From: a bacterium | Lineage (GTDB): Bacteria; UBP15; UBA6099; JAJRTR01 | Length of the DNA: 64,000 bases | NCBI GenBank assembly: GCA_024278215.1 | Contig: JAJRTR010000204.1 | Coordinates: 1 to 64,000, forward strand | Direction of reading: 5' to 3' | Part shown: positions 7,225 through 15,499 of the stretch, piece after piece | Layout: the number at the start of each line of letters is the position of its first letter | How positions within the stretch are numbered: position 1 is the stretch's first letter | Program-made: the position numbers and the translations under genes | Notes under the pieces: model-generated | What the model was told of the DNA's origin: nothing | The model's database searches: none | Seen by the model: the letters and a program-made list of their open reading frames with translations, nothing else

Positions 7225-9531
7225 TTAACCGTTTCGAGTGCGCAGGAGCCGTGCGACCGGTCCGAGAAAGGCGGCGAACACTGTCAGACAGGCCGGCAAC
7301 AGCAGTCTGAATGAACCGGCCACGCCGAGCAGCGGGAAAAGGATCGTACCCATAAGCAACGCTCCCGTACAGGCCCCGAACAAATCTGCGGCGTACAGGA
7401 AACCCGCCGCGCCGCTTTCCGTCATTCCTTTCCGCACGTTCCACAACGATACGGCACACGGATAAATAAATCCTGGTGCCGCACCCCCCGCAAAGATGAG
7501 AAATGTGATCGCGGCGGCATCGAATATCGTCGATCCGCTGCTCAGGTATGTATATGCGTAACCTGCGGCGGCGACCACCGCCAGGCCACAGGCCGCCGCG
7601 GGCAGGCTCCATGCCGCGCCGACACCGCGCCCCCGCGCGACACGCGCCCCGGCCGCCCCGCCGACCGCCGCGCCGCCCAGAAATGCCGCCGTCAGCAGTC
7701 CCAGGTATTGATATACAATTCCGAAAACCGTCTGGAAGTGAAAAATCAGCACAAGTTCCACAAGTATTCCCGTGAAGCCGACAATGAAGACTCCGCCGGA
7801 CATCGCGACATGGCTTCCGGGTCCGCCGGAAAAACCAGCCGCGAAAAGAATGGCGGCGGCAAGCAGGAAGTAAATCGTGATGTTTCCCGTTACAATACGC
7901 CTCGCCGAGCCGATAATCCTGTATGCCGGAGACCTGAAATATGTGGAAGTAAAAACGGAATGCAGAAAAACACTAACAGGCCGTTTGTCGGAATCCGGCC
8001 GCACATCGTCCCGGCTTGTAAGCCATTGGAAAGCGGCCCCCATTTTATCGTCCGTCATTGAATATTCCATTATGTCGTCGCTGAACTGCGACAGCGCGAA
8101 CCCGATCCGGCCGGCGTCGAAATAATACGCCGCCGAATCCGCGCTGAAATGTGCGGACTTTATTCCTCTGGCATTGAAACGCGCGGCGGCCTTTTCCGCG
8201 GAGATTTCGAGTTGTCTTCCGGGCGACCACAGAAGGAATGTCTTCGGCCCCGGAATGAGCAGTGGCATGGCGGCATCGAGTTGTTTGTATGTCGCGATTA
8301 TGCTCCCGAGCAGCGCGACTTCGGCGCTCCCCATATAGTTTTCAGTAAAGGGTACACTGGTTGCGGCGAGCCCCGATTCCGACAACCTGGCGCGCAGCAG
8401 CGAGAGGAACTCGACTGTAAAATAACGGTTTTGCTGAAGAGTGCGCGGCGCATCGGCTTCAATGATTATTACATCATATTTACGATCCGTTTTCGCCAGG
8501 AAGCGACGCGGGTCCCGCACGATTATGTCGACGCGCGGGTCGTCGTAAATCCACTTCAGATTATCGGGACACAGCCGCCTTCTCACAGCCTGCATCCGTG
8601 GATCGAGTTCCACCACGTCGATTTTTTCGATGCCGTGCTTGAGCGCTTCGCTGACGGTTGTCGCGCTTGCGCCGATTGTCATTACCCGGCGCGGGGCGGG
8701 ATGCGCCAGCAGGGGTATATGCGCGGAATACTCACCGAATACACTGTCTGGCACAGCGCCCGTGAATTGGCCGTTCGAGAAGATGCTGTACTGCTCGTCA
8801 TCTTTCAGCACTGTTATGTTGCCGTAGCCGGATTCCATGCTGAATTCGATGTTCCTGCCCCAGGCCGTTTCACGCGTGTGTTTTTCGACCCGGGCTATCC
8901 AGAACGGCGAAGAAATAAGCAGTACGGCAGCTACCGCGAGAACAACATTCCGGGTCGCGCCGCTTAAATTGAATGTTCCGGCGATAATGACGGCGAGTCC
9001 CGCAAGTGCGGCACACGAGGTCGGCGACAGCAGTTGCACGAGCAACAGGCTGAAAGTGACGCCCCCGACGACAGAGCCTGCCGTGTCGAGAGAATAAACG
9101 ATGCCCGCGCCGCCCCGCCCGCCTTCATCTTCGGCAGACCTGCATAAAACGGAGAATAGAATGCCTGTGAATACACTCACCGGCCCGAGCGCGATAAGCG
9201 CGGCGAGCAGCGTCGTTCCTACCGGTATCATTTCACCCTGGTGAAAACCCAGAAGCTGCCCCTGGCAACGCGCCCAGAAAATGGAAAAAGGTATCAGGAG
9301 CCCATACACGATAAGGAGCCACGCGATCGCAGAGGGCGGGGGTTTGAAAAACTTCACCGCAAGCCCCCCGGCCGTGCTCCCGACACCCACCCACAGCAGC
9401 CACGCGAAAAACACCAGCGCTATCGACAGTTCGTCGCCGCTGCTCGCGACCATCAACTCGCGAGCGAGCAACAACTGCGCTACCATCGCCCCCGCTCCGA
9501 CTGTAGCTATGGTCAGTGCTCGTTTATTCAA
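7225..9531 (-). CDS. Polytopic membrane protein with central spermidine-synthase-like domain
   Basis: The protein has 768 residues. Residues 1-220 hold about seven membrane segments, and residues about 525-760 hold another set of seven or eight. Between them is a soluble Rossmann domain of the spermidine synthase class: TIGASATTVSEALKHGI, VVELDPRMQAVRR, and YDVIIIEADAPRTLQQNRYF. In classic spermidine synthases this domain binds decarboxylated AdoMet and a polyamine, but the membrane-fused version is usually of unknown substrate. The only in-frame start is TTG at 9531, 45 nt after the stop of the upstream gene, with a weak ribosome site. It is probably co-transcribed with the exported protein at 9577-10731. 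Polyamine or aminopropyl chemistry at the membrane is inference only. Confidence 0.75.
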   Translation of the reverse strand: MNKRALTIATVGAGAMVAQLLLARELMVASSGDELSIALVFFAWLLWVGVGSTAGGLAVKFFKPPPSAIAWLLIVYGLLIPFSIFWARCQGQLLGFHQGEMIPVGTTLLAALIALGPVSVFTGILFSVLCRSAEDEGGRGGAGIVYSLDTAGSVVGGVTFSLLLVQLLSPTSCAALAGLAVIIAGTFNLSGATRNVVLAVAAVLLISSPFWIARVEKHTRETAWGRNIEFSMESGYGNITVLKDDEQYSIFSNGQFTGAVPDSVFGEYSAHIPLLAHPAPRRVMTIGASATTVSEALKHGIEKIDVVELDPRMQAVRRRLCPDNLKWIYDDPRVDIIVRDPRRFLAKTDRKYDVIIIEADAPRTLQQNRYFTVEFLSLLRARLSESGLAATSVPFTENYMGSAEVALLGSIIATYKQLDAAMPLLIPGPKTFLLWSPGRQLEISAEKAAARFNARGIKSAHFSADSAAYYFDAGRIGFALSQFSDDIMEYSMTDDKMGAAFQWLTSRDDVRPDSDKRPVSVFLHSVFTSTYFRSPAYRIIGSARRIVTGNITIYFLLAAAILFAAGFSGGPGSHVAMSGGVFIVGFTGILVELVLIFHFQTVFGIVYQYLGLLTAAFLGGAAVGGAAGARVARGRGVGAAWSLPAAACGLAVVAAAGYAYTYLSSGSTIFDAAAITFLIFAGGAAPGFIYPCAVSLWNVRKGMTESGAAGFLYAADLFGACTGALLMGTILFPLLGVAGSFRLLLPACLTVFAAFLGPVARLLRTRNG

Positions 9532-9576
9532 TGTGCAATCGGCTCAACTATCTTCGATTTGAAATATTGCTCCGCC

Positions 9577-10731
9577 TCAATCGGACAGCCAGTCGGGCAT
9601 CTCCAGCGGGAAAAGTATCCGCACATGTGTCAGGTCCTTGAGCGCGTCGTCTTTCCTGCCGACAAGACCCGGCATCGGTTGCCAGTCTCCACCATTCAAC
9701 CTGACATCGACGATGAACATATCCAGCAACTGTTCGGTCGTCTTTCCGCTCACCGATTGCTTGTAGTAGACCGGCCTTAGGAAATAGCGGAACAGCGGCG
9801 CTACGCCTTCGGTCGACGGATCGGTCACCGACGGCGGCCCGACAACCATCCACTGTGTCAGCAGTCTTGCATAGATCATTTCCGGGCTCATGCCGTGGTT
9901 GTCGGGTAGTATCTGGAATCCGCCGATACTGCCCACCGGCGATGTCGAGATGCAGATCACGCCCGTATGGTTCGCCCTGATGCGGCCGACGCCCGTGTAG
10001 AGCGATCCGCCGAAGCGGCCCGTGCCGAAAATGGGTTTTAAAACCTGCCCTATGATTTTGCTGTCACCGTCGGGATACGTTACTGTAATGAAGCCGCCGA
10101 ACCTGTTTTCGAATACTATTTCCGCCGGATAGCGCACAGGCCGCTCGACAACTATTGTCAGCCTGTCGCCGTTTTCCGGGTAGTACATCTCCGGCAGCGG
10201 TTTCGGCGCGCCGCCGTCCCTCTCGAGCAGTACCCGGTTGCCGACGAACGGGCTTTCCGCGCCGCCGAAAAATCGCTCGCCCGCAGGGATGTCGGTTATC
10301 ATCGACGCGCTTTTGGCATAATAAGAATGGTAGTTCTCCGGTTGCTCCATGAAGTCGGCGGGCAATATACTGAGCATCACACCGCGGTCCGCGTTCTGTC
10401 GCACTTTGATATGCACCGCGTTCACCGCCGTCGCGGCAACACGCCCGCGCGGCGCCCAGCCGCTCGCCGTATATCCTTTCTTATTAAGCAGCACGATGGG
10501 AACCTGCACCCTGCCGTATTCCGTCCAGTTTTCACCGCTGTCGCGGCTGATCCCGATCTCTCCATCGAAAGTGTTTTCGAATCGAATACGGAAAAGCTCC
10601 TCGAGCGCCGGATCGTTTTCACCGGCGACAACTTCCGTCGGACCGCGCTGGTCCTCGATCACGCCGCGCGCAGTCTGCGCCGCCGCGCACATCAACAATA
10701 CACACATCAAACCCGGTAAAAATATTTTCAT
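9577..10731 (-). CDS. Exported protein of unknown function
   Basis: This 384-residue protein has a typical signal peptide (MKIFLPGLMCVLLMCAAAQT, cleavage after ARG). The mature part is beta-rich, with an early segment FDGEIGISRDSGENWTEYG that recalls sialidase/BNR-type Asp-box strands (S-x-D-x-G-x-x-W). No catalytic motif was recognised. Later text GVICISTSPVGSIGGFQILPDNHGMSPEM may form a loop or short helical region. The start ATG overlaps the last base of the upstream phosphoesterase stop (TAATG), so the two genes are translationally coupled. The membrane spermidine-synthase-like gene follows 45 nt downstream. It may be a periplasmic or surface carbohydrate-related protein, but this is a guess. 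Confidence 0.7.
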   Translation of the reverse strand: MKIFLPGLMCVLLMCAAAQTARGVIEDQRGPTEVVAGENDPALEELFRIRFENTFDGEIGISRDSGENWTEYGRVQVPIVLLNKKGYTASGWAPRGRVAATAVNAVHIKVRQNADRGVMLSILPADFMEQPENYHSYYAKSASMITDIPAGERFFGGAESPFVGNRVLLERDGGAPKPLPEMYYPENGDRLTIVVERPVRYPAEIVFENRFGGFITVTYPDGDSKIIGQVLKPIFGTGRFGGSLYTGVGRIRANHTGVICISTSPVGSIGGFQILPDNHGMSPEMIYARLLTQWMVVGPPSVTDPSTEGVAPLFRYFLRPVYYKQSVSGKTTEQLLDMFIVDVRLNGGDWQPMPGLVGRKDDALKDLTHVRILFPLEMPDWLSD

Positions 10732-11225
10732 TACCTTATTGCTCCCAGTTCGATTATTTCCGCTTTCCTTTTTTCCATGTCAACAATGCCGACTGTGCAT
10801 TTCCCTGTCAGGTATCCGCAGCACTCGCCGGGGTTTATCACGATAGGTTTGCCCTCACGCGCGACGACATCGTGCGTGTGACCGAAAGCCACGAGGTCCA
10901 CCGGAAGCGCCGCCATCACATCGTCGGGCATCGGCTCGTGCAGCAAGGCGATCCTGTAACCGCCCACCTCGAAAAACGCGGGCGGTTTCAGCAGTTCGCC
11001 CACAGGCTCGAACATCTGTTTCAGGAAGAGCCACTCACCATCGTTGTTGCCGAAAACAGCCACGCACTTCTCGAAACAATCATCATTAAAGAGCGGCACG
11101 ACAAACGGAGATATGATATCACCGCAGTGCAGTATACATTTCACCGCGCGCCTCCTGAACACATCTACCGCCGCTTTCGTGCGGTCGAGGTTGTCGTGCG
11201 TGTCCGAAATCATTCCTATCAGCAT
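10731..11225 (-). CDS. YfcE/MJ0936-family metallophosphoesterase
   Basis: The protein has 164 residues, the usual size for the family. The metal-binding motifs are complete: MISDTHDN (residues 5-12), CGDI (34-37), GNND (59-62), LLHE (94-97) and GHTHD (114-118). Family members hydrolyse phosphodiesters using two metal ions, usually Mn or Ni, in the cytoplasm; the natural substrate is seldom known. The ATG at 11225 is preceded by GGAAGGTGATC. It is the first gene of a minus-strand run with the exported protein and the spermidine-synthase-like membrane protein. It faces the divergent ugd gene across about 190 bp. Confidence 0.88.
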   Translation of the reverse strand: MLIGMISDTHDNLDRTKAAVDVFRRRAVKCILHCGDIISPFVVPLFNDDCFEKCVAVFGNNDGEWLFLKQMFEPVGELLKPPAFFEVGGYRIALLHEPMPDDVMAALPVDLVAFGHTHDVVAREGKPIVINPGECCGYLTGKCTVGIVDMEKRKAEIIELGAIR

Positions 11226-11413
11226 GTTTGATCACCTTCCCGGCGGGACTGTCATTTCATGATACTCGAATTCTGTGCCGTATGGAACAAATCACCGCAA
11301 AATGTAGCCTGAAATCTTTAGAGCGTTTCAGCCGCGGCCATCCCTTTGAAACCCTGCATCGGTGTGTTATAATTCGGAATCGTTAGACCTCGACGATCTC
11401 GGAGAAAATAAAA

Positions 11414-12715
11414 ATGAATCTGGCAGTTATTGGAATAGGCTATGTAGGACTCGTCACAGGCGCAGTGTTCGCGGACCTGGGCAACATGGTGATCTGTGTC
11501 GACAACATGGAAGAAAAAGTCAGGATGCTCGAGAACCATGAGATGCCGTTCTATGAACCCGGCCTCGAGGAAATAGTGGCAATCAACCACGAGGACGGGC
11601 GGTTGTCTTTCTCGACCGATCTCGCAGATGCGGTCCGGCGCTCCGAGATAATCTTTATCGCCGTAGGCACTCCGCCCATGGACGACGGTCAGACAGACCT
11701 CTCCTATGTCGAAGCGGTGGCGGCGGAGATCGGGAGAAACATCAACGACTACAAAATAATCGTCAATAAGAGCACAGTGCCCGTCGGTACCGGCGAAATG
11801 GTCAAGGATATCATCAACCGATTCAAACCGTCGAACATAGATGTCGATGTCGTGTCCAACCCGGAGTTTCTTTCCGAGGGAACAGCCATATCCGATGCCA
11901 TGTCGCCCGACAGGATTGTAATCGGCGCGCCCAACAAGCGGGTGGCGATGAAACTGATCGAACTCTACTCGACGATGGAAAAACCGATGGTGATCACATC
12001 GGTGCGGAGCGCGGAAATGATCAAATATGCCAGCAACGCGTTTCTTGCGACAAAAATATCATTTATAAACTCCATCGCAAACCTGTGCGACAGGGTCGGC
12101 GCCGACATAGAAGAAGTCACCCGCGGCGTGGGACTCGACAGCAGAATAGGCAATAAGTTTCTGCGCGCCGGGATAGGATTCGGCGGCTCGTGTTTTCCCA
12201 AAGATACGGAATCTCTGCTATATGTGTCCAGGAAATACGGCGCGGAAATCGAGATTATCGACGCAAGCATCAGGGTGAACCGAAAACAGCCTGATATCCT
12301 TATGAAAAAAGCGGCAGACGCACTCGGCGGACTCGAGGGGAAAACCATCGGCGCACTGGGGCTCTCCTTCAAACCCGGAACGGATGATCTGAGAGAATCG
12401 AACGCTCTGGCGATAGTATCCGCATTGCTGACGGCGGGTGCCACGGTCAGGGTCTACGATCCGATGGCAATGGAAAAGTGTAAACCGATGTGTCCGGACG
12501 CAACATATTGCGAGGAACTCTACAAGGTGGCCGAAGGCGCGGACGCTGTGATGCTGCTTACGGAATGGAATAAGTTCAAACACCTGAACTTCAACAGGCT
12601 GCGGGAACTGATGAGTGGCGACATGTTTTTCGACGGTCGGAACATATACGACCCGCAGGTGGTCAGAAGAGCGGGCCTGAGATATTACGGCATCGGCAGG
12701 GGTGCGGACGGCTGA
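11414..12715 (+). CDS. ugd: UDP-glucose 6-dehydrogenase
   Basis: The enzyme oxidises UDP-glucose to UDP-glucuronate with two NAD+, supplying precursors for capsule, exopolysaccharide or lipopolysaccharide. The protein has 433 residues, full length. The N-terminal NAD-binding motif is GIGYVGLVTG (residues 6-15), with GTPPMDDGQTDLSYV further in. The catalytic cysteine lies in GFGGSCFPKD at residue 260, the family position. The C-terminal UDP-binding part includes ALGLSFKPGTDDLRESNA. GGAG lies 9 nt before the ATG. It overlaps the nominal extended frame of the following glpX, and the two are probably one operon. Confidence 0.95.
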   Translation: MNLAVIGIGYVGLVTGAVFADLGNMVICVDNMEEKVRMLENHEMPFYEPGLEEIVAINHEDGRLSFSTDLADAVRRSEIIFIAVGTPPMDDGQTDLSYVEAVAAEIGRNINDYKIIVNKSTVPVGTGEMVKDIINRFKPSNIDVDVVSNPEFLSEGTAISDAMSPDRIVIGAPNKRVAMKLIELYSTMEKPMVITSVRSAEMIKYASNAFLATKISFINSIANLCDRVGADIEEVTRGVGLDSRIGNKFLRAGIGFGGSCFPKDTESLLYVSRKYGAEIEIIDASIRVNRKQPDILMKKAADALGGLEGKTIGALGLSFKPGTDDLRESNALAIVSALLTAGATVRVYDPMAMEKCKPMCPDATYCEELYKVAEGADAVMLLTEWNKFKHLNFNRLRELMSGDMFFDGRNIYDPQVVRRAGLRYYGIGRGADG

Positions 12716-12770
12716 TACAGTCGGTGAAGGTTTTGAGAACTACAAAAGAAAAAAGAACGAGGTGTCGGTT

Positions 12771-13787
12771 TTGACAGGAAACGCGGATTATTCAAGAGAG
12801 ATCACACTTGAGCTGGTAAGGGTGACGGAAGCTGCGGCGCTGAGAGCCAGCAGATGGATGGGAAAAGGCGACAAGATAGCGGCGGACCAGGCGGCGGTCG
12901 ACGCCATGAGGGGCATGCTGGACCTCGTCGACATCCGGGGCACAGTCGCAATAGGGGAAGGCGAGAAGGACCAGGCGCCCATGCTGTATATCGGCGAAAA
13001 AGTAGGCGGCGGCGGCGTGCACAGCCCGGAAGTCGATATCGCTGTCGATCCGCTCGACGGTACGAACCTGACCGCCAAAGGCCTCCCCAACGCTATTGCC
13101 GTCATGGCTGTCGGCGACGCCGGAACCCTCAAATCGTTCCCGGGTTTCTATGTCGACAAGATCGCTGTCGGGCCGCGCGCCCGGGGCTGCATCGACATCA
13201 ACGACACTGTTCGCGGCAACTTGAAACGTATCGCGAAAGCATACGACTGCCGGATGCCCGACCTGACGGTTATGCTGTTAGAAAGATCAAGACACGAAAA
13301 ATTAATAAACGATATTCGCAAGACCGGCGCACGTATAAGAATGATAACGGACGGCGACGTCGCGGGTGCCATCGCAACGGCTATCCCGAGTTCCGGCGTC
13401 AATGTGCTGATGGGCATCGGCGGCGCCCCGGAAGCCGTGCTGGCCGCCGCCGCGCTCAAGTGTCTGGGCGGCGAGATACAGGTGAAAGTGTGGCCGCGCG
13501 ACGACGACGAAAAAAACAAACTGATAGACCTCGGCTATAAAAAAGGCGATTTCGACGCGATATATACTACCGACGATCTCTGCCGCGGCGACAGCGTCAT
13601 GTTCTCCGCTACCGGTGTCACCGGCGGCGACTTCCTTCAGGGTGTCCTCTTCGAAGGCAACACCGCCACCACTCACACTGTTGTTATGAGGGCAAAAACC
13701 AAAACTGTGCGCTACATAAAAGCAGTGCATAACCTTTCGACGAAAACTGTGCCCTCACGCAGCGAAAGCAAGGAAGTCCAGATATAA
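12771..13787 (+). CDS. glpX: Class II fructose-1,6-bisphosphatase
   Basis: This cytoplasmic gluconeogenic enzyme hydrolyses fructose 1,6-bisphosphate to fructose 6-phosphate; some class II enzymes also act on sedoheptulose bisphosphate. The protein has 338 residues. Diagnostic motifs are VTEAAALRASRWMGKGDK, GEGEKDQAPMLYIGE, the metal site DPLDGTN (residues 93-99) and GIGGAPEAVLAAAALKCLGG. I chose the TTG at 12771 because GAGG lies 8 nt upstream and the resulting length fits the family. A frame from GTG 12702 would overlap ugd and add a non-homologous tail; GTG 12762 is the next-best start. A 39-nt palindromic remnant of a family A element follows about 50 nt after the stop. Confidence 0.92.
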   Translation: MTGNADYSREITLELVRVTEAAALRASRWMGKGDKIAADQAAVDAMRGMLDLVDIRGTVAIGEGEKDQAPMLYIGEKVGGGGVHSPEVDIAVDPLDGTNLTAKGLPNAIAVMAVGDAGTLKSFPGFYVDKIAVGPRARGCIDINDTVRGNLKRIAKAYDCRMPDLTVMLLERSRHEKLINDIRKTGARIRMITDGDVAGAIATAIPSSGVNVLMGIGGAPEAVLAAAALKCLGGEIQVKVWPRDDDEKNKLIDLGYKKGDFDAIYTTDDLCRGDSVMFSATGVTGGDFLQGVLFEGNTATTHTVVMRAKTKTVRYIKAVHNLSTKTVPSRSESKEVQI

Positions 13788-13839
13788 CCGCTGTCATTCC
13801 ACGGAGTGAAAACTCCGGCGCAGATGTCAACATAATAAT

Positions 13840-13878
13840 GAGCCGATTGCAGCAGAATCAGAATTCTGCAATCGGCTC
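13840..13878. mobile_element. Internally deleted family A element (solo palindrome)
   Basis: Only the two ends remain: GAGCCGATTGCAG, a 13-nt centre and CTGCAATCGGCTC. TAAT flanks both sides, supporting a 4-bp target duplication. The 13-bp perfect stem could also act as the transcription-end hairpin of glpX. Confidence 0.7.
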
Positions 13879-13926
13879 TAATAACGGATGCTTTCGACTT
13901 CATAAATAAAGGGATCGTATACTACT

Positions 13927-13938
13927 GAATGTCGTGTC
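13927..13938. repeat. Solo family B inverted-repeat end
   Basis: AATGTCGTGTCA matches the terminal repeat TAGTGTCGTGTCA of the family B elements, except at its outer edge. It lies 70 bp before the complete family B copy at 14006-14195 and may be the relic of an older insertion. Confidence 0.3.
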
Positions 13939-14005
13939 AACTTTGTGTAGACGTATGATGTCAATGCAAAGTGTTATGGCTCCAATCTCTGAAAATATGC
14001 TCTGA

Positions 14006-14195
14006 TAGTATCATGTCAACAAAGAAAAGACGTAAGAAGGGCAATCGTAAAAACGAGAAAAGAGACAAGGGCAGGTCACCGTACCCCGCCTCAACTTGTG
14101 CCTGTATAAACCGTTTTCGCGAGAAATATGATCAGGCGCGGGTCGGTGACCGCGCACTATACATCTTGCGCATTTACAAGTGTGACACGACACCA
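14006..14195 (+). mobile_element. Family B MITE-like element, copy 1 (190 bp)
   Basis: The left end is TAGTATCATGTCA and the right end TGACACGACACCA, imperfect inverted repeats of 13 bp. The interior is non-coding and shares long identical blocks with the copy at 29520-29709, for example ACCCCGCCTCAACTTGTGCC and TCGCGAGAAATATGATCAGG. TA at the left edge suggests a TA target, as in IS630/Tc1-mariner-type elements. No transposase is present, so it would need one in trans. Confidence 0.7.
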
Positions 14196-14373
14196 GTCGC
14201 TTTTTGCATTTCTGCCGTTATCCGCCCCCACAGATTCCACGAAGGAAACAATAACTTGATATTTCAGGATATTATTTTTTAATTGTAAACAGAACGATGG
14301 GAAAGCATGTTAGGGAACCTCTGATAGAGGGTATAAAGTAAGCAGGGCAATATGCTGGTGAGGGTTTTGTGCC
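14196..14373. other. Intergenic region before the patatin-like gene
   Basis: This 178-bp stretch completes the gap of about 590 bp between glpX and the patatin-like gene; the rest is taken up by the family A remnant and family B copy. It is AT-rich near 14260-14290 and probably carries the promoter. I see no gene in it. Confidence 0.5.
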
Positions 14374-15288
14374 ATGATGGAGACGCAACAGGACATACTG
14401 GATTTTATCGGAGACAGCTTTGCCGATTCAAAAACAAAGGTCTCGCTGATATTGAGCGGGGGAGCGGACCTTGCGGTTTTTTTCCAACTCGGCGCTATAA
14501 ACATCCTCCAGGATCACATGGGGATGAAACCCGAAGACCTGCACCTGATCGCGGGCGGGTCCGGCGGCGCAATATCCGGACTTCTGACAGCCGGCGGTGT
14601 GAATTCGGACAAAACCAGTCTTGTACCGTCTCTCGAGCAGGTGCTGCAGGAAGAAAAACGCGGCAAGAAACGCTTCGAGAAATTAGGTTTCTACTCACAG
14701 GACGGCGTAGTCAAACATATAGAAAACATGCTCGGAGACAGGTGCAGGCATTTCAAAGACCTGCCGGTCGACCTGCGCATCGCGTCCACCATGGTGTTCC
14801 CGCGTTTGAAGAAAGTTATTTTCAGCCGTGACCACTGCCACTATCACGGGCGGGAGATCACGACTTATGAAGCAATGAAATGTTCCATTACGGTTCCACT
14901 GCTTTATACGCCTGTCGAGATAGCTAACGGCAGGTTCCCGCGAAGCTACCACCTCGACGGCGAAATCTTCAAGCCCATCCCTATCGAGGAAGGCCGCGAC
15001 TCGGATGTCATGATCATCATTTCCGTGTATGGTCCGTACAGGGGGAGCATCCCCTTCAGCAAACTGCCCCAGTTGATAGAGAACAGGTTCAACCATTGGC
15101 GGCAACGTGAAATGGACGATCGAATGAAAAAAATCAGATCGTATAACCCCGATATAACCATTCTTAAGATCGAAAACGCCCCGGACGATTACGAAACTGC
15201 GACATTCGAGAAGTTCTCGATGAAAAATGTCGAAACCCTGAAAGCGGCCGGTCGCCGCGCCGCATGGAAAGTCAAACAGATAGCATAA
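14374..15288 (+). CDS. Patatin-like phospholipase family protein
   Basis: Patatins are Ser-Asp dyad lipid acyl hydrolases. The 304-residue protein carries the nucleophile elbow GGSGG (Ser63) and the catalytic Asp in the LDGE motif (Asp195). The glycine-rich oxyanion loop, usually DGGGxRG, is degenerate here (LSGGADLAVFF, residues 28-38), so activity is less certain. There is no signal peptide, so it is probably cytoplasmic. GAGGG lies about 9 nt upstream of the ATG. The gene stands alone between a family B element and the repeat-rich lipoprotein. Possible roles are membrane lipid turnover or storage-lipid metabolism. Confidence 0.8.
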   Translation: MMETQQDILDFIGDSFADSKTKVSLILSGGADLAVFFQLGAINILQDHMGMKPEDLHLIAGGSGGAISGLLTAGGVNSDKTSLVPSLEQVLQEEKRGKKRFEKLGFYSQDGVVKHIENMLGDRCRHFKDLPVDLRIASTMVFPRLKKVIFSRDHCHYHGREITTYEAMKCSITVPLLYTPVEIANGRFPRSYHLDGEIFKPIPIEEGRDSDVMIIISVYGPYRGSIPFSKLPQLIENRFNHWRQREMDDRMKKIRSYNPDITILKIENAPDDYETATFEKFSMKNVETLKAAGRRAAWKVKQIA

Positions 15289-15499
15289 ACCGGTTCCGGC
15301 GCAAAATGTCCTGACCCGGATTGGTGAAATATGCGGGGTAAAGCTCGAAAAGCTGCCGCGTATACCAAGAAAACACGCACTGCCACTAACCGCTCTCCAC
15401 GAAAACATATTTTTATACGGTAAACCACCAGATGTTGCGTACACTATCGCAATAAGTTAACATTCCTGTACATAATATATTTGCTTTTTATTATGTGCC

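Noticed and set aside
9534-9545. TGCAATCGGCTC near the start of the spermidine-synthase-like gene, like a family A end
   Set aside because: It is only 12 bp, with no partner end or flanking duplication. It may be chance.
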